Below are positions 19,137 to 29,215 of a stretch of 64,000 nucleotides of DNA, piece by piece. Within the stretch, counting starts at the first letter, position 1; the number at the start of each line of letters is the position of its first letter. The notes under the pieces are model-generated. The model ran no database searches. It saw only the letters and a list, made by a program, of their open reading frames with translations, and was not told the origin of the DNA. The translations under genes and the position numbers were made by a program. Origin of the DNA: Vibrio sp. SCSIO 43136 (lineage in GTDB: Bacteria > Pseudomonadota > Gammaproteobacteria > Enterobacterales > Vibrionaceae); the NCBI RefSeq assembly GCF_023716565.1, contig NZ_CP071848.1, positions 434,001-498,000 of the forward strand. The letters are read 5' to 3'.

Positions 19137-21719
19137 ATGTACATGAGCACTGATGAGGTGCGCAACGCGTTCCTCAAATTTTTTGAAAGCAAAGGACACC
19201 AAATCGTTGATAGTTCATCTTTGGTTCCGGCCAATGACCCAACCCTGCTGTTTACTAACGCAGGTATGAACCAGTTCAAGGATTGTTTCTTAGGCCTAGA
19301 AAAGCGTGCCTACACTCGAGCGACAACCGCTCAGCGTTGTGTACGTGCTGGTGGTAAACATAACGATCTTGAGAACGTTGGTTTTACTGCTCGTCACCAC
19401 ACCTTTTTTGAAATGCTGGGTAACTTCAGCTTTGGTGACTACTTCAAAGAAGACGCTATCGCTTTCGCTTGGGAATTCCTAACCGAAACCCTTAAGCTGC
19501 CAAAAGATCGTCTACTCGTTACGGTATACGAGACTGATGACGAAGCATTCGACATCTGGAACAAGACAGTAGGTGTACCTGCTGACCGTATTGTTCGTAT
19601 CGGCGATAAAGAAGGTGGTAAGCCATACGAGTCAGATAACTTCTGGCAGATGGGTGATACTGGCCCATGTGGTCCATGTACTGAGATCTTCTATGATCAT
19701 GGTGAGCACATCTGGGGTGGCCGTCCGGGCACGCCTGAAGAAGATGGCGACCGTTTCATCGAGATCTGGAACAACGTATTTATGCAGTTCAACCGTCACG
19801 CTGACGGCACCATGGAGCCGCTACCTAAGCCATCTGTAGATACTGGTATGGGTATCGAGCGTATCTCTGCAATCATGCAGGGCGTACACTCAAACTACGA
19901 AATCGACGTATTCCAAACCCTAATCAAAGCAGTTGCTGAGATCACAGGTCACGAAGATCTATCAAACCAGTCACTGCGCGTTGTTGCAGACCACATCCGT
20001 TCATGTGCATTCCTGATCGTTGACGGCGTTATGCCTTCAAACGAAGGTCGTGGTTACGTGCTTCGTCGTATCATCCGTCGCGCAGTTCGCCACGGCAACA
20101 AGCTAGGTGCTCAAGGTGCATTCTTCCATAAACTGGTTGGTACCCTAATTGAAGTCATGGGTACGGCTGGCGAAGAGCTGAAAAAGCAGCAAGCGGTAGT
20201 TGAGAAAGTACTACGTATCGAAGAAGAGAACTTCGGTCGCACTCTTGAGCGTGGTATGACAATCCTAACCGAAGCGCTAGATGCGCTTGACGGCAAAGTA
20301 CTAGATGGTGAAACCGTATTTAAATTGTACGACACCTACGGCTTCCCTGCGGACCTGACCAACGATGTTGCTCGTGAGCGTGAGTTCTCTATCGACGAAG
20401 AAGGCTTCGAGAAAGCGATGGAAGCTCAGCGTCAACGCGCACGTGAAGCGGGTCAGTTCGGAACAGATTACAACGATGCAATCAAAGTCGATACCAACAC
20501 TGAATTCTGTGGCTACACAGGGACAGAAGGTAAAGGTCAAGTTGAAGCTATCTTTGTTGAAGGTGAAGAAGCCGATGCGCTATCAGCGGGTGACAAAGCG
20601 ATCATCGTTCTAGATGAAACGCCTTTCTACGCTGAGTCTGGTGGTCAGTGTGGTGATGCGGGTGTACTGAAAACTGAGTCGGGCCTTTTCAAAGTAGAAG
20701 ATACTCAGAAGCTCGGTAATGCAATTGCTCACCACGGTGTGCTAGCGGAAGGTGTATTAGCAAAAGCAGATAGCGTTGAAGCTATCGTAGATGCAGAGCG
20801 TCGTGCTTCAATCTCGCTAAACCACTCAGCGACTCACCTATTGCACGCAGCACTTCGCTCAGTACTGGGTGAGCATGTGGCTCAGAAAGGCTCGCTAGTA
20901 AAAGCTGAAAACCTACGTTTCGACTTCTCTCACTTAGAAGCAATGACTGCTGCTGAGATCAAAGAAGTTGAGCGCCTGGTCAACGCACAAGTACGTCGTA
21001 ACCACGCAATTGAAACTGAAGTGATGGATATTGAAGCGGCGAAGGCGAAAGGTGCAATGGCACTGTTCGGTGAGAAGTACGATGATGAAGTTCGCGTGCT
21101 TTCTATGGGCGAGTTCTCAACCGAACTTTGTGGCGGTATCCACGCAGACAACACAGGCGATATCGGCCTATTCAAGATCACCTCTGAAGGCGGTATTGCA
21201 GCGGGTATCCGCCGTATTGAAGCGGTAACCGGTGAGTTGGCTCTAGATGCAATAGAAGCTACGCAGCAAGGTTATGAAGAGAAACTGGCGGAAGCGGCGA
21301 CTAAAGCCAAAGCGCTAGAAAAAGAATTACAACAGCTGAAAGACAAGCTAGCTTCTCAAGCGGGTGCAAACCTAGCAAGCCAAGTGAAAGAGATTTCAGG
21401 TGTGAAAGTACTAGTTAGCCAGCTTGATGGTGCAGATAACAAAGCACTACGTGGCATGGTTGATGAACTTAAGAACCAATTAGGCAGCGGCATTATCATG
21501 CTAGGTAATGTGTCTGGCGATAAAGTGGGTCTGATTGCAGGCGTAACTAAAGATCTAACTGGCAAAGTGAAAGCAGGCGAGTTGGTGAATATGGTAGCCC
21601 AGCAAGTGGGTGGTAAAGGCGGCGGTCGCCCTGATATGGCCCAAGCAGGCGGTAGTGATGCAAGTGCATTGCCAGCAGCGCTTGAGTCTGTCGAAGGGTG
21701 GGTTGCTGAGCGTCTTTAA
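19137..21719 (+). CDS. alaS: Alanine--tRNA ligase
   Basis: 860 residues. AGGAAG six bases before ATG 19137 decides the start (an ATG two codons later is less well placed). The class II catalytic core is N-terminal. The editing domain has [12 protein letters not shown] (HxxxH) and the second metal site CGGIH. A C-terminal coiled coil and the [15 protein letters not shown] glycine-rich C-Ala segment complete the protein. It charges tRNA-Ala and edits mischarged Ser and Gly. The codon use is strongly biased, as expected for a highly expressed gene. Confidence 0.98.
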   Translation: MYMSTDEVRNAFLKFFESKGHQIVDSSSLVPANDPTLLFTNAGMNQFKDCFLGLEKRAYTRATTAQRCVRAGGKHNDLENVGFTARHHTFFEMLGNFSFGDYFKEDAIAFAWEFLTETLKLPKDRLLVTVYETDDEAFDIWNKTVGVPADRIVRIGDKEGGKPYESDNFWQMGDTGPCGPCTEIFYDHGEHIWGGRPGTPEEDGDRFIEIWNNVFMQFNRHADGTMEPLPKPSVDTGMGIERISAIMQGVHSNYEIDVFQTLIKAVAEITGHEDLSNQSLRVVADHIRSCAFLIVDGVMPSNEGRGYVLRRIIRRAVRHGNKLGAQGAFFHKLVGTLIEVMGTAGEELKKQQAVVEKVLRIEEENFGRTLERGMTILTEALDALDGKVLDGETVFKLYDTYGFPADLTNDVAREREFSIDEEGFEKAMEAQRQRAREAGQFGTDYNDAIKVDTNTEFCGYTGTEGKGQVEAIFVEGEEADALSAGDKAIIVLDETPFYAESGGQCGDAGVLKTESGLFKVEDTQKLGNAIAHHGVLAEGVLAKADSVEAIVDAERRASISLNHSATHLLHAALRSVLGEHVAQKGSLVKAENLRFDFSHLEAMTAAEIKEVERLVNAQVRRNHAIETEVMDIEAAKAKGAMALFGEKYDDEVRVLSMGEFSTELCGGIHADNTGDIGLFKITSEGGIAAGIRRIEAVTGELALDAIEATQQGYEEKLAEAATKAKALEKELQQLKDKLASQAGANLASQVKEISGVKVLVSQLDGADNKALRGMVDELKNQLGSGIIMLGNVSGDKVGLIAGVTKDLTGKVKAGELVNMVAQQVGGKGGGRPDMAQAGGSDASALPAALESVEGWVAERL

Positions 21720-21730
21720 CCCTAACACAA

Positions 21731-21763
21731 CAATATCTGCGCCCAGTGCGCAGATATTGGTTT
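21731..21763 (+). terminator. Hairpin after alaS
   Basis: CAATATCTGCGC and GCGCAGATATTG form a perfect 12-bp stem around CCAGT, followed by GTTTG. The short T-run makes it a weaker intrinsic terminator, which may allow read-through into the aspartate kinase gene. Confidence 0.65.
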
Positions 21764-21829
21764 GGGGGATGCTCGACCACTGATTTAACAACGGGGATTT
21801 AAGCCCCAGGAAGGTGAAGAGAAAAAATC

Positions 21830-23026
21830 GTGACACAGAAAGTGCATAACTCACTGATCGTACAAAAGTATGGTGGTACGTCAGTCGGCTCGGTAGAGCG
21901 AATTGAAGCGGTCGCTGAGCGAGTTATTAAGGCAAAGCAGCAAGGGCACCAATTGGTAGTCGTTGTCTCTGCAATGTCTGGTGAGACCAACCGTCTTATG
22001 GATCTAGCGCAGCAGATTGATGTTGTGCCTGCGGCGAGAGAGCTTGACGTTCTGCTGGCGGCGGGAGAGCAAGTATCAATGTCTCTGTTAGCGATGGCAT
22101 TAAATAAACGGGGTATCGACGCAGTATCATTGACTGGGTGGCAGGCGGGAATTTCGACTAACACTCAATATAATGATGCTACAATCAATGATATAGATAC
22201 CAAGACCATTGATGCATATTTAGCTGAAGATCATGTTGTGATCGTCGCTGGGTTCCAAGGCATTACTGACAAGGGTAACATTACAACACTAGGACGTGGT
22301 GGTTCAGACACTACCGCCGTTGCACTGGCTGGGGCATTAAAAGCCGCAGAGTGTCAGATTTTTACTGATGTGGACGGAGTCTACTCTTGTGATCCAAGAG
22401 TGGTATCAACCGCAAAGCACATGAAGCATATCGACTTCCCAAGTATGGAAGAGATGGCCTGTAAAGGCGCGAAAGTGCTTCATCTTCCATCGGTACAACA
22501 CGCTTGGCGAACAGGTGTGGCGCTTAGAGTCTTGTCATCTTTCACCGAAGGGGAAGGTACCTTGGTGGCTGGTGATGAGGCAAAGCAACAAATTAGTGGA
22601 CTTGCTTTGCAACGAGACTTGGTCAAAGTTGAAGTAGCAAAAAGTGAGTATCACAACTTATCCGGTCAATGTCAGCTACTCGGCATTGATGTCTGGGGTG
22701 TGATAGAGACGAATGAATCGATGGCAGCAGTGATAAGTGCTAATGCACTTGCCAAGTTAAATTTGATTCTTTCTGACAAAATTAGGGCAACACAGGCAAT
22801 TAGTGCACTAAACTGTGTAGGTGGCTGCGTAAACGACCATATTTCGTCGATGCAAGAGTTACTTGCGGCGAATGAGGTTCAGTTGCTCGGTGCTGAAAAC
22901 AGCCCAAGATCGGTCGCAATGTTCGTATTGCCCGATCAACTCGATTTTGCAGCGAATCTTGTTCACAATTCCTTTGTAGTGGCAAACGTAGAGCTTGATG
23001 TTCAACCATCGCTTATGGTTTCATAA
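21830..23026 (+). CDS. lysC: Aspartate kinase (monofunctional, ACT-containing)
   Basis: 398 residues from GTG 21830. The kinase domain opens with VQKYGGTSVGS and has LGRGGSDTTAVALA and the FTDVDGVYSCDPR loop. About residues 260-398 form two ACT-type regulatory repeats. It phosphorylates aspartate at the head of the Lys/Met/Thr and diaminopimelate pathway. The length is that of the ~400-residue class rather than the 449-residue E. coli LysC. Location between alaS and csrA is typical for vibrios. Which end product inhibits it cannot be told from sequence. Confidence 0.88.
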   Translation: MTQKVHNSLIVQKYGGTSVGSVERIEAVAERVIKAKQQGHQLVVVVSAMSGETNRLMDLAQQIDVVPAARELDVLLAAGEQVSMSLLAMALNKRGIDAVSLTGWQAGISTNTQYNDATINDIDTKTIDAYLAEDHVVIVAGFQGITDKGNITTLGRGGSDTTAVALAGALKAAECQIFTDVDGVYSCDPRVVSTAKHMKHIDFPSMEEMACKGAKVLHLPSVQHAWRTGVALRVLSSFTEGEGTLVAGDEAKQQISGLALQRDLVKVEVAKSEYHNLSGQCQLLGIDVWGVIETNESMAAVISANALAKLNLILSDKIRATQAISALNCVGGCVNDHISSMQELLAANEVQLLGAENSPRSVAMFVLPDQLDFAANLVHNSFVVANVELDVQPSLMVS

Positions 23027-23106
23027 CTTTTATAAATGGAATCGAAGCTGATTGTACAGTACATCAGATATAGAAAAATCATAGAGATGACTCAAGGAGC
23101 ACAAGA

Positions 23107-23304
23107 ATGCTAATTTTGACTCGCCGTGTAGGTGAAACGCTAATGATCGGTGATGAAGTCACTGTAACTGTTTTAGGTGTTAAAGGTAACCAAGTCCGTA
23201 TTGGTGTTAACGCTCCGAAAGAAGTTTCAGTACACCGTGAAGAAATCTACATGCGAATTCAAGCTGAGAAGGGCAACACAGCACCTACCGGCGGCAATTT
23301 CTAA
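23107..23304 (+). CDS. csrA: Carbon storage regulator CsrA
   Basis: 65 residues beginning [18 protein letters not shown], the invariant CsrA N-terminus, with the RNA-binding VHREEIY segment. CsrA dimers bind GGA-containing leaders and control glycogen, motility and quorum-sensing output; in vibrios it is countered by Csr small RNAs. AAGGAG lies 7 bases before the ATG. It is followed by a terminator and the tRNA-Ser/Arg cluster, the same order as in E. coli. Confidence 0.98.
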   Translation: MLILTRRVGETLMIGDEVTVTVLGVKGNQVRIGVNAPKEVSVHREEIYMRIQAEKGNTAPTGGNF

Positions 23305-23312
23305 TAGATTTG

Positions 23313-23339
23313 AGACCAGCATAATGCTGGTCTTTTTTT
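23313..23339 (+). terminator. csrA terminator
   Basis: GACCAGC and GCTGGTC form a 7-bp stem around ATAAT, followed by seven T. Confidence 0.9.
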
Positions 23340-23452
23340 ATTTTAACTCGGTCAAATTTTCCCAAAAAAGCACATTAAAGTTTAAAATAACGTCGCTTTG
23401 GTTAAATACCCAACGCTCAACAAGTTTTTTGCCATTTTTGCCAAGAAAATGT

Positions 23453-23480
23453 TTGACATATTTTTGGTAAATCGTAATAT
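23453..23480 (+). promoter_or_regulatory. Promoter of the tRNA cluster
   Basis: A perfect -35 TTGACA (23453-23458) and TAATAT (23475-23480) are 16 bp apart. They are followed by a GC-containing discriminator (GTGCCTCCGC) typical of stable RNA promoters under stringent control. The first tRNA starts 16 bp later. Confidence 0.8.
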
Positions 23481-23495
23481 GTGCCTCCGCAAGAC

Positions 23496-23588
23496 GGTGA
23501 GGTGGCCGAGAGGCTGAAGGCGCTCCCCTGCTAAGGGAGTATACGGTTTGTAGCCGTATCGAGGGTTCGAATCCCTCCCTCACCGCCA
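23496..23588 (+). tRNA. tRNA-Ser (GCU), copy 1
   Basis: 93 nt with a 7-bp acceptor stem (GGTGAGG/CCTCACC), long variable arm (TATACGGTTTGTAGCCGTAT), GGTTCGAATCC T arm and encoded CCA. The anticodon loop CTGCTAA reads GCT, decoding AGC/AGU. Confidence 0.97.
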
Positions 23589-23600
23589 TTCTTGCATTGC

Positions 23601-23677
23601 GCGCTCGTAGCTCAGCTGGATAGAGTACCTGGCTACGAACCAGGCGGTCGAAGGTTCGAATCCTTCCGAGCGCGCCA
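23601..23677 (+). tRNA. tRNA-Arg (ACG), type 1
   Basis: 77 nt, acceptor GCGCTCG/CGAGCGC, anticodon loop CTACGAA (ACG, read as inosine-CG), encoded CCA. Type 1 acceptor and T stem as in the copies at 23995, 24236 and 24389. Confidence 0.97.
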
Positions 23678-23705
23678 TTCTCTTTCTAGAGAGCGAAACA
23701 ATAAC

Positions 23706-23798
23706 GGTGAGGTGGCCGAGAGGCTGAAGGCGCTCCCCTGCTAAGGGAGTATACGGTTTGTAGCCGTATCGAGGGTTCGAATCCCTCCCTCACCGCCA
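23706..23798 (+). tRNA. tRNA-Ser (GCU), copy 2
   Basis: Identical in sequence to the copy at 23496, including long variable arm and CCA. Confidence 0.97.
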
Positions 23799-23864
23799 TT
23801 ATTGACCTTGGGTCAATTTTTTTGTTTCAAAATAAAATTTATGTGATATTCTTCACACTTTAGT

Positions 23865-23941
23865 GCGTCCTTAGCTCAGCTGGATAGAGTACCTGGCTAC
23901 GAACCAGGCGGTCGGAGGTTCGAATCCTCCAGGACGCGCCA
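23865..23941 (+). tRNA. tRNA-Arg (ACG), type 2
   Basis: 77 nt, acceptor GCGTCCT/AGGACGC, T stem GGAGG/CCTCC, anticodon ACG, encoded CCA. Differs from type 1 only in acceptor and T stems. Confidence 0.97.
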
Positions 23942-23994
23942 CTATATAAAACAATGGCTTGTATATTTAAGCGGTTGTTATAAAAAGATTTTGT

Positions 23995-24071
23995 GCGCTC
24001 GTAGCTCAGCTGGATAGAGTACCTGGCTACGAACCAGGCGGTCGAAGGTTCGAATCCTTCCGAGCGCGCCA
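23995..24071 (+). tRNA. tRNA-Arg (ACG), type 1
   Basis: 77 nt, same as the copy at 23601; anticodon ACG and encoded CCA. Confidence 0.97.
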
Positions 24072-24114
24072 TTCTTTCGTTATTAGCTCATAGCTACTAA
24101 CAAACCAATTTGAT

Positions 24115-24191
24115 GCGTCCTTAGCTCAGCTGGATAGAGTACCTGGCTACGAACCAGGCGGTCGGAGGTTCGAATCCTCCAGGACGCGCCA
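24115..24191 (+). tRNA. tRNA-Arg (ACG), type 2
   Basis: 77 nt, same as the copy at 23865; anticodon ACG and encoded CCA. Confidence 0.97.
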
Positions 24192-24235
24192 CTTTTGGCT
24201 TTAAGGCCTCGCCTTAACCACAACTAGATTACTGC

Positions 24236-24312
24236 GCGCTCGTAGCTCAGCTGGATAGAGTACCTGGCTACGAACCAGGCGGTCGAAGGTTCGAATCCTT
24301 CCGAGCGCGCCA
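24236..24312 (+). tRNA. tRNA-Arg (ACG), type 1
   Basis: 77 nt, same as the copy at 23601; anticodon ACG and encoded CCA. Confidence 0.97.
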
Positions 24313-24388
24313 TTATCTAGACTCTCCTTGAAGAGTCCGAATTGTTAAGCTATTTATTAGTAGCTTGTCAGTTCAAACAATTTGTTGT

Positions 24389-24465
24389 GCGCTCGTAGCT
24401 CAGCTGGATAGAGTACCTGGCTACGAACCAGGCGGTCGAAGGTTCGAATCCTTCCGAGCGCGCCA
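24389..24465 (+). tRNA. tRNA-Arg (ACG), type 1
   Basis: 77 nt, same as the copy at 23601; anticodon ACG and encoded CCA. It follows another type 1 copy directly, breaking the alternation of types. Confidence 0.97.
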
Positions 24466-24525
24466 TTATTTGACTCATTTGAGTCAGAATTGATAAATAA
24501 GTACCATCGATTCAATGACATTTGT

Positions 24526-24602
24526 GCGTCCTTAGCTCAGCTGGATAGAGTACCTGGCTACGAACCAGGCGGTCGGAGGTTCGAATCCTCCAGGACGCGC
24601 CA
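24526..24602 (+). tRNA. tRNA-Arg (ACG), type 2
   Basis: 77 nt, same as the copy at 23865; last gene of the array, followed by a terminator. Confidence 0.97.
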
Positions 24603-24608
24603 CTATTT

Positions 24609-24634
24609 AAAGCCCTGCTTTCGCAGGGCTTTTT
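24609..24634 (+). terminator. tRNA cluster terminator
   Basis: AAAGCCCTGC and GCAGGGCTTT form a 10-bp stem around TTTC, followed by T residues. Confidence 0.92.
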
Positions 24635-24800
24635 CATTTCTGTAACATAATAGAAACTATTTAATTACATCTTATTGTTTTTATTGGTTAAAATCTTTTC
24701 TAACTACCTCTCAGTATTCTTGTTTCATTTCGATTAGGGTGTGAATTACACGTTTTTGTGCGAGTTTTGTGCGCTGCGACCGTAGCTTTATTAAACAAAA

Positions 24801-24828
24801 TTGACAAACTTTCACCAATCGAGATAAT
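24801..24828 (+). promoter_or_regulatory. Candidate oadGAB promoter
   Basis: A consensus TTGACA (24801-24806) and GATAAT (24823-24828) are 16 bp apart in the 342-bp space between the tRNA array and oadG. The rest of that space is AT-rich without an open reading frame. A start near 24836 would give a leader of about 110 nt. Confidence 0.6.
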
Positions 24829-24862
24829 CCTAGTCCTTGTGCGTGAATAAAAATGCACATTT

Positions 24863-24931
24863 GATACCAGTGTCACTAGCTAGAAAGAATCAGATAGCGG
24901 GTGGTATTGGTATCTTGTCAGGATGACACTG
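24863..24931 (+). promoter_or_regulatory. Possible structured leader of oadG (interlocking inverted repeats)
   Basis: GATACCA (24863-24869) pairs with TGGTATC (24908-24914), and CAGTGTCA (24868-24875) pairs with TGACACTG (24924-24931). The order is that of a pseudoknot or of two competing helices. The last arm ends just before the AAAGGAAG ribosome-binding site of oadG, so the structure could influence translation. Confidence 0.4.
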
Positions 24932-24944
24932 AAAGGAAGCAAAA

Positions 24945-25202
24945 ATGACTAATATTGGAAGCCAGTTAGGAGATGCGGCAGCCATGATGCTTACGGGCAT
25001 GGTGGTGGTCTTTGTATTTCTAACCATTCTCGTTTTTCTAGTACGACTAATGTCGTCTCTGGTGCCAGCTGACGCACCGGTTGAAAACAAACCATTGGCA
25101 CGCCCTGCCCAGAATACTAAAAACAACACTACTGTAGCTCCACAAGTTGTGGCGGCAATTTCTGCTGCTGTCCATCAACATCGTGCTGCAGCAGCAAAAT
25201 AA
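24945..25202 (+). CDS. oadG: Oxaloacetate decarboxylase gamma subunit
   Basis: 85 residues. One transmembrane helix near the N-terminus (about 13-36, [19 protein letters not shown]) is followed by a Pro/Ala-rich soluble tail. This is the small subunit that assembles the Na+ pump and contributes to metal binding. AAGGAAG precedes the ATG. oadA follows 22 bp later. Confidence 0.92.
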   Translation: MTNIGSQLGDAAAMMLTGMVVVFVFLTILVFLVRLMSSLVPADAPVENKPLARPAQNTKNNTTVAPQVVAAISAAVHQHRAAAAK

Positions 25203-25224
25203 GTTCTTAAAAGGAGTTTTGAAC

Positions 25225-27003
25225 ATGACTAAGCCTCTCGCTATAACTGATGTCGTCCTACGTGATGCGCATCAATCGCTGTTTGCAACGCGTATGCGTA
25301 TCGAAGATATGCTGCCGATTGCGGCTGAATTGGATAAAGTCGGCTACTGGTCTTTAGAAACTTGGGGTGGTGCAACCTTTGATTCATGTATTCGCTTTTT
25401 GGGAGAAGATCCGTGGGAGCGTTTGCGTGAGCTGAAAAAAGCCATGCCAAACACGCCAATGCAGATGCTACTGCGTGGCCAAAACCTACTCGGCTACCGT
25501 CACTATGCTGACGACGTGGTAGAGAAGTTTGTCGAGCGTGCACACGCAAATGGTATGGATGTGTTCCGTATCTTTGATGCGATGAACGACGTACGTAACT
25601 TCCAAACTGCAGTAAAAGCGGCCAAGGACGTTGGTGCACATGCTCAGGGAACACTTTCTTACACCACGAGTCCTGTTCACAATGCGCAAACATGGGTAGA
25701 CCTTGCAAAGCGTCTAGAAGACCTTGGTTGTCACTCTTTGTGTATTAAAGACATGTCAGGCCTACTAAAGCCTTACGAGGCAGAAGAGCTTATTACTAGC
25801 ATTAAGTCTTCTTGTGATATCCCACTGGCACTTCACTGTCACGCAACCACAGGACTATCGACAGCAACAGCAGTCAAAGCTGTTGAGGCGGGGATTGATA
25901 TTCTAGATACCGCTATTTCTTCAATGAGCTGCACTTACGGTCATACACCAACGGAAACCGTTGTTGCTATGCTGCAAGGTACCGAGCGCGACACCAATCT
26001 TAAGCTTGATCAAATTGAGCCGATCGCCGCTTACTTCCGTGAAGTTCGTAAAAAATATGCCAAATGGGAAGGTGCACTTAAAGGTGTAGATTCTCGTATT
26101 CTTATCGCTCAAGTTCCGGGTGGCATGTTGACTAACATGGAAGGACAGTTGAAAGAGCAAGGCGCCGCTGATCGTATTGATGAGGTGCTTGAAGAGATCC
26201 CACGTGTACGCAAAGACCTAGGTTTTATCCCGCTGGTTACACCAACCTCTCAGATCGTAGGGACTCAAGCGGTTATTAACGTACTTACGGGTGAACGATA
26301 CAAAAACATCACCAAAGAAACGGCAGGGGTATTGAAAGGGGAATACGGTTCAACGCCTGCAGATGTTAACGCAGAGCTGCAAGCTAAGGTTCTTGAAGGC
26401 GGTGAGCCAATTACTTGTCGTCCAGCCGACTTAATCGAAGATGAGTTAGAAACTTTATCGCAAGACCTTTACGGTAAAGCGCAATCTGAAGGCATTAAGC
26501 TTGCAGAAGAGCGCATTGACGACGTACTGACTTATGCTCTGTTCCCACAAGTGGGTCTTAAGTTCCTTAAAAACCGCAACAACCCAGATGCTTTCGAACC
26601 GGCACCAGGTAAAGAAGAGCCAGCTCCTGTTGCAGCGCCAGCACCGGCAGCGGGTGCTATTGAAGCGTACAGCGTGAAGGTTGATGGTCAGGTCTACGAT
26701 GTAGAAGTTGGTCCACAGGGACAACTAACCTCGGTGACACCTGCGGCCGCTCCTGCAGCAGCTCCAGTGGCTGCGCCTGTTGCTTCTGATGCGGAAGATA
26801 TCAATGCTCAGCTTGCAGGTAATATCTTTAAGGTGAACGTTGCCGCAGGCCACGAAGTTCAAGAAGGCGATGTGCTGCTTATTCTTGAGGCAATGAAGAT
26901 GGAAACGCCAGTGACAGCGCCTAAAGGCGGTGTGGTGCAAGGTATCCATGTGAAAGAAGGCGACAGCGTAAAAGTTGGCGAGCCTCTAGTTAGTATCGCA
27001 TAA
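25225..27003 (+). CDS. oadA: Oxaloacetate decarboxylase alpha subunit (biotin carboxyltransferase)
   Basis: 592 residues from the ATG at 25225, chosen because AAGGAG lies 8 bases upstream; an upstream TTG frame overlaps oadG and is unlikely. The carboxyltransferase TIM barrel begins [12 protein letters not shown] Pro/Ala linker (about 465-530) leads to the biotinyl domain with EAMKMETP, Lys558 being the biotin site. It moves CO2 from oxaloacetate to biotin; the beta subunit then decarboxylates it and exports Na+. Confidence 0.97.
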   Translation: MTKPLAITDVVLRDAHQSLFATRMRIEDMLPIAAELDKVGYWSLETWGGATFDSCIRFLGEDPWERLRELKKAMPNTPMQMLLRGQNLLGYRHYADDVVEKFVERAHANGMDVFRIFDAMNDVRNFQTAVKAAKDVGAHAQGTLSYTTSPVHNAQTWVDLAKRLEDLGCHSLCIKDMSGLLKPYEAEELITSIKSSCDIPLALHCHATTGLSTATAVKAVEAGIDILDTAISSMSCTYGHTPTETVVAMLQGTERDTNLKLDQIEPIAAYFREVRKKYAKWEGALKGVDSRILIAQVPGGMLTNMEGQLKEQGAADRIDEVLEEIPRVRKDLGFIPLVTPTSQIVGTQAVINVLTGERYKNITKETAGVLKGEYGSTPADVNAELQAKVLEGGEPITCRPADLIEDELETLSQDLYGKAQSEGIKLAEERIDDVLTYALFPQVGLKFLKNRNNPDAFEPAPGKEEPAPVAAPAPAAGAIEAYSVKVDGQVYDVEVGPQGQLTSVTPAAAPAAAPVAAPVASDAEDINAQLAGNIFKVNVAAGHEVQEGDVLLILEAMKMETPVTAPKGGVVQGIHVKEGDSVKVGEPLVSIA

Positions 27004-27012
27004 GGGAGTTCC

Positions 27013-28143
27013 ATGGAAGGTTTATTGATCCTGTGGTCAGAAACAGGGATTGCCAACTTTAAGTTTGAGCAGCTGGTCATGATGTCAGTGGGTGCCTTAT
27101 TGCTGTTCTTGGCAATTCGTAAGGGTTTTGAGCCCTTACTGCTATTGCCAATCGGCTTTGGTGCGATCTTGGCGAACATCCCTAATGCTGGTTTTACCGA
27201 GCCAGGTGGGTTGCTTTACTACGTTTACTACATCGGCATCGAGTCTGGGATATTCCCGCTACTGATCTTTATGGGTGTGGGCGCAATGACGGACTTTGGT
27301 GCGTTGATCGCTAACCCGAAAACACTTTGGTTAGGTGCTGCGGCTCAGTTCGGTATTTTTGCAACGCTATTTGGTGCGATTTTGCTTAACTACGTTCCTG
27401 GCATGGAATTTAGTATGCAAGATGCAGCATCGATTGCGATCATTGGTGGTGCGGATGGGCCGACGGCTATCTTCCTTGCTAGCCAGTTATCACCTGAACT
27501 GCTAGGTGCAATCGCAGTGGCTGCATACAGCTACATGGCGTTGGTGCCAATCATTCAGCCACCTATCATGAACGCATTGACCAATGAAGAAGAGCGTAAG
27601 ATCAAGATGGCTCAGCTTCGCCACGTCAACAAGGGGGAGAAAATCTTATTCCCTATGGCGGTGCTAGCAATGACAATTTTGTTCTTGCCAGCGGCGACAC
27701 CTTTGGTTGGTATGTTCTGTCTAGGTAACTTGATGCGAGAAGCGGGTGTGGTTGAGCGTCTATCTCAAACTGCGCAAAACGAACTGATCAATATCGTGAC
27801 CATCTTCTTAGGCCTTGGTGTTGGTTCTAAGCTTCAAGCAGAGCAGTTCTTGAATGTAGAAACGCTGGGTATTCTAGCCCTAGGTGCTGTGGCATTTAGT
27901 ATCGGTACTGCGGCAGGTGTCTTGATGGCGAAGCTTCTCAATAAGTTCTCGAAAGAAGACATCAACCCATTGATTGGTGCTGCGGGGGTTTCTGCGGTAC
28001 CTATGGCGGCACGTGTAGTGAACAAAGTAGGGCTACAAGCTAACCCTCAGAACTTCCTACTGATGCATGCGATGGGACCAAACGTAGCTGGCGTACTCGG
28101 TTCTGCGGTTGCCGCAGGTGTGCTTTTGGCTCTGGTTGGGTAA
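27013..28143 (+). CDS. oadB: Oxaloacetate decarboxylase beta subunit, Na+ translocating
   Basis: 376 residues, highly hydrophobic with about nine to eleven membrane helices and the conserved [12 protein letters not shown] segment containing the Na+-binding aspartate. It couples decarboxylation of carboxybiotin to Na+ export. GGGAG precedes the ATG 9 bp after oadA. Together with oadG and oadA it forms the complete pump used in citrate fermentation or oxaloacetate disposal. Confidence 0.96.
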   Translation: MEGLLILWSETGIANFKFEQLVMMSVGALLLFLAIRKGFEPLLLLPIGFGAILANIPNAGFTEPGGLLYYVYYIGIESGIFPLLIFMGVGAMTDFGALIANPKTLWLGAAAQFGIFATLFGAILLNYVPGMEFSMQDAASIAIIGGADGPTAIFLASQLSPELLGAIAVAAYSYMALVPIIQPPIMNALTNEEERKIKMAQLRHVNKGEKILFPMAVLAMTILFLPAATPLVGMFCLGNLMREAGVVERLSQTAQNELINIVTIFLGLGVGSKLQAEQFLNVETLGILALGAVAFSIGTAAGVLMAKLLNKFSKEDINPLIGAAGVSAVPMAARVVNKVGLQANPQNFLLMHAMGPNVAGVLGSAVAAGVLLALVG

Positions 28144-28213
28144 GTTAACCTAGGTCGAATCGCTTAAAATGCGATCACACGGTTCACCATTTTAAACAAT
28201 TTGGTTTATAGTC

Positions 28214-28243
28214 AAAGGGATGCTGCGAGCATCCCTTTCTTTT
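28214..28243 (+). terminator. oadGAB terminator
   Basis: AAAGGGATGCT and AGCATCCCTTT form a perfect 11-bp stem around GCG, followed by CTTTT. Confidence 0.92.
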
Positions 28244-28264
28244 AGGTACGCAAGGATCGAACGT

Positions 28265-29215
28265 ATGTCAGACAATCAACGAGTAGTCATTACTGAGTTT
28301 GGAGATACCAGTGGTTTGGCGATTGAACACGCCGATAAACCTTCCGTGGGCGCTGGTGAGGTGTTAGTCAAAGTGCATTTTGCTGGGGTAAATCCAATCG
28401 ATGTGAAAACTCGTGCTGGTTTAGGTTGGGCGGCGCAGCAAAACAAAGACAAACTGCCGTGGACACCGGGCTATGATATCGCAGGAGTAGTGGAAGCCTT
28501 GGGAGAGGGTGTTGAAGGTGTTGACGTTGGGGCTAATGTGGCTGGGTTTATAGGCTTTCCCCTTCAAGGTGGCGGATACAGTCAGTACTTATCCATTCCA
28601 GCCGAGCAACTGAGCTTGGTTCCAGACAGCGTAACCCTAGAAGCGGCGGCAGTGCTGCCTTTAGCAGGGCAAACCGCCGCTCAGGCACTCAATAAAGCAC
28701 ACGTTACAGCAAACGACAGAGTCTTGATTCTGGCCGGTGCTGGTGGTGTTGGGCATTTGGCCGTTCAGATCGCAGTTGCAGCGCAAGCAGAAGTCTACAC
28801 CACCTGTAGCGAGAGTAATCTTGATTACATGGCGACACTGGGAGCACATGCGATCAATTATAAGTTCGCCCCGGTCTCTGAGCGGTTAGAAGAAGTCGAT
28901 GTTCTGATTGATCTCGTAGGTGGTGATGCGGCGCTCGATGCGCTTAAATGCCTTAAAGACAATGCTCGAGTGGTCACCGTTCCAACGATTAGCGCCGACT
29001 TGATTTGTGAGAAAGCTAAGCTTTTGGGCTTTGAAGCTACGGGTATGTTGGTTGAGCCAGATCCAGAACAGTTAGATACCATGCTGTACATGGTCGGTGT
29101 GGGAATACTTAAAACCGAAATTCAACAAATTGTTGCATTTACTGACGTTGCCAAAGCGCATCAACAAGTAGAAACTGGTCACACTCGAGGTAAGGTTCTA
29201 CTGGATATGCAATGA
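28265..29215 (+). CDS. NADP-dependent oxidoreductase, zinc-free MDR (quinone reductase-like)
   Basis: 316 residues from the ATG at 28265, which has AAGGA 8 bases upstream. The N-terminal GroES-like domain contains GVNPIDVKTRAG and the C-terminal Rossmann fold has LAGAGGVGHLAVQIA. The structural zinc cysteines of alcohol dehydrogenases are absent, which fits the quinone oxidoreductase branch of the MDR superfamily. The true substrate is unknown. It overlaps yqaA by 4 bp (ATGA), so the two are coupled. Confidence 0.87.
   Translation: MSDNQRVVITEFGDTSGLAIEHADKPSVGAGEVLVKVHFAGVNPIDVKTRAGLGWAAQQNKDKLPWTPGYDIAGVVEALGEGVEGVDVGANVAGFIGFPLQGGGYSQYLSIPAEQLSLVPDSVTLEAAAVLPLAGQTAAQALNKAHVTANDRVLILAGAGGVGHLAVQIAVAAQAEVYTTCSESNLDYMATLGAHAINYKFAPVSERLEEVDVLIDLVGGDAALDALKCLKDNARVVTVPTISADLICEKAKLLGFEATGMLVEPDPEQLDTMLYMVGVGILKTEIQQIVAFTDVAKAHQQVETGHTRGKVLLDMQ

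Noticed and set aside
23041..23106. csrA promoter with GTACAGTAC palindrome
   Set aside because: A TTGTAC box is present but no acceptable -10 lies at the right distance; csrA may be read from upstream.
23338..24072. Short minus-strand frames over the tRNA cluster
   Set aside because: They are translations of tRNA sequence in reverse (the well-known false 'EGFEPS' products).
23496..24602. Repeated units that could be mistaken for a CRISPR array
   Set aside because: The repeats are full tRNA genes of 77 and 93 nt with CCA ends; spacing is irregular and no cas genes are present.
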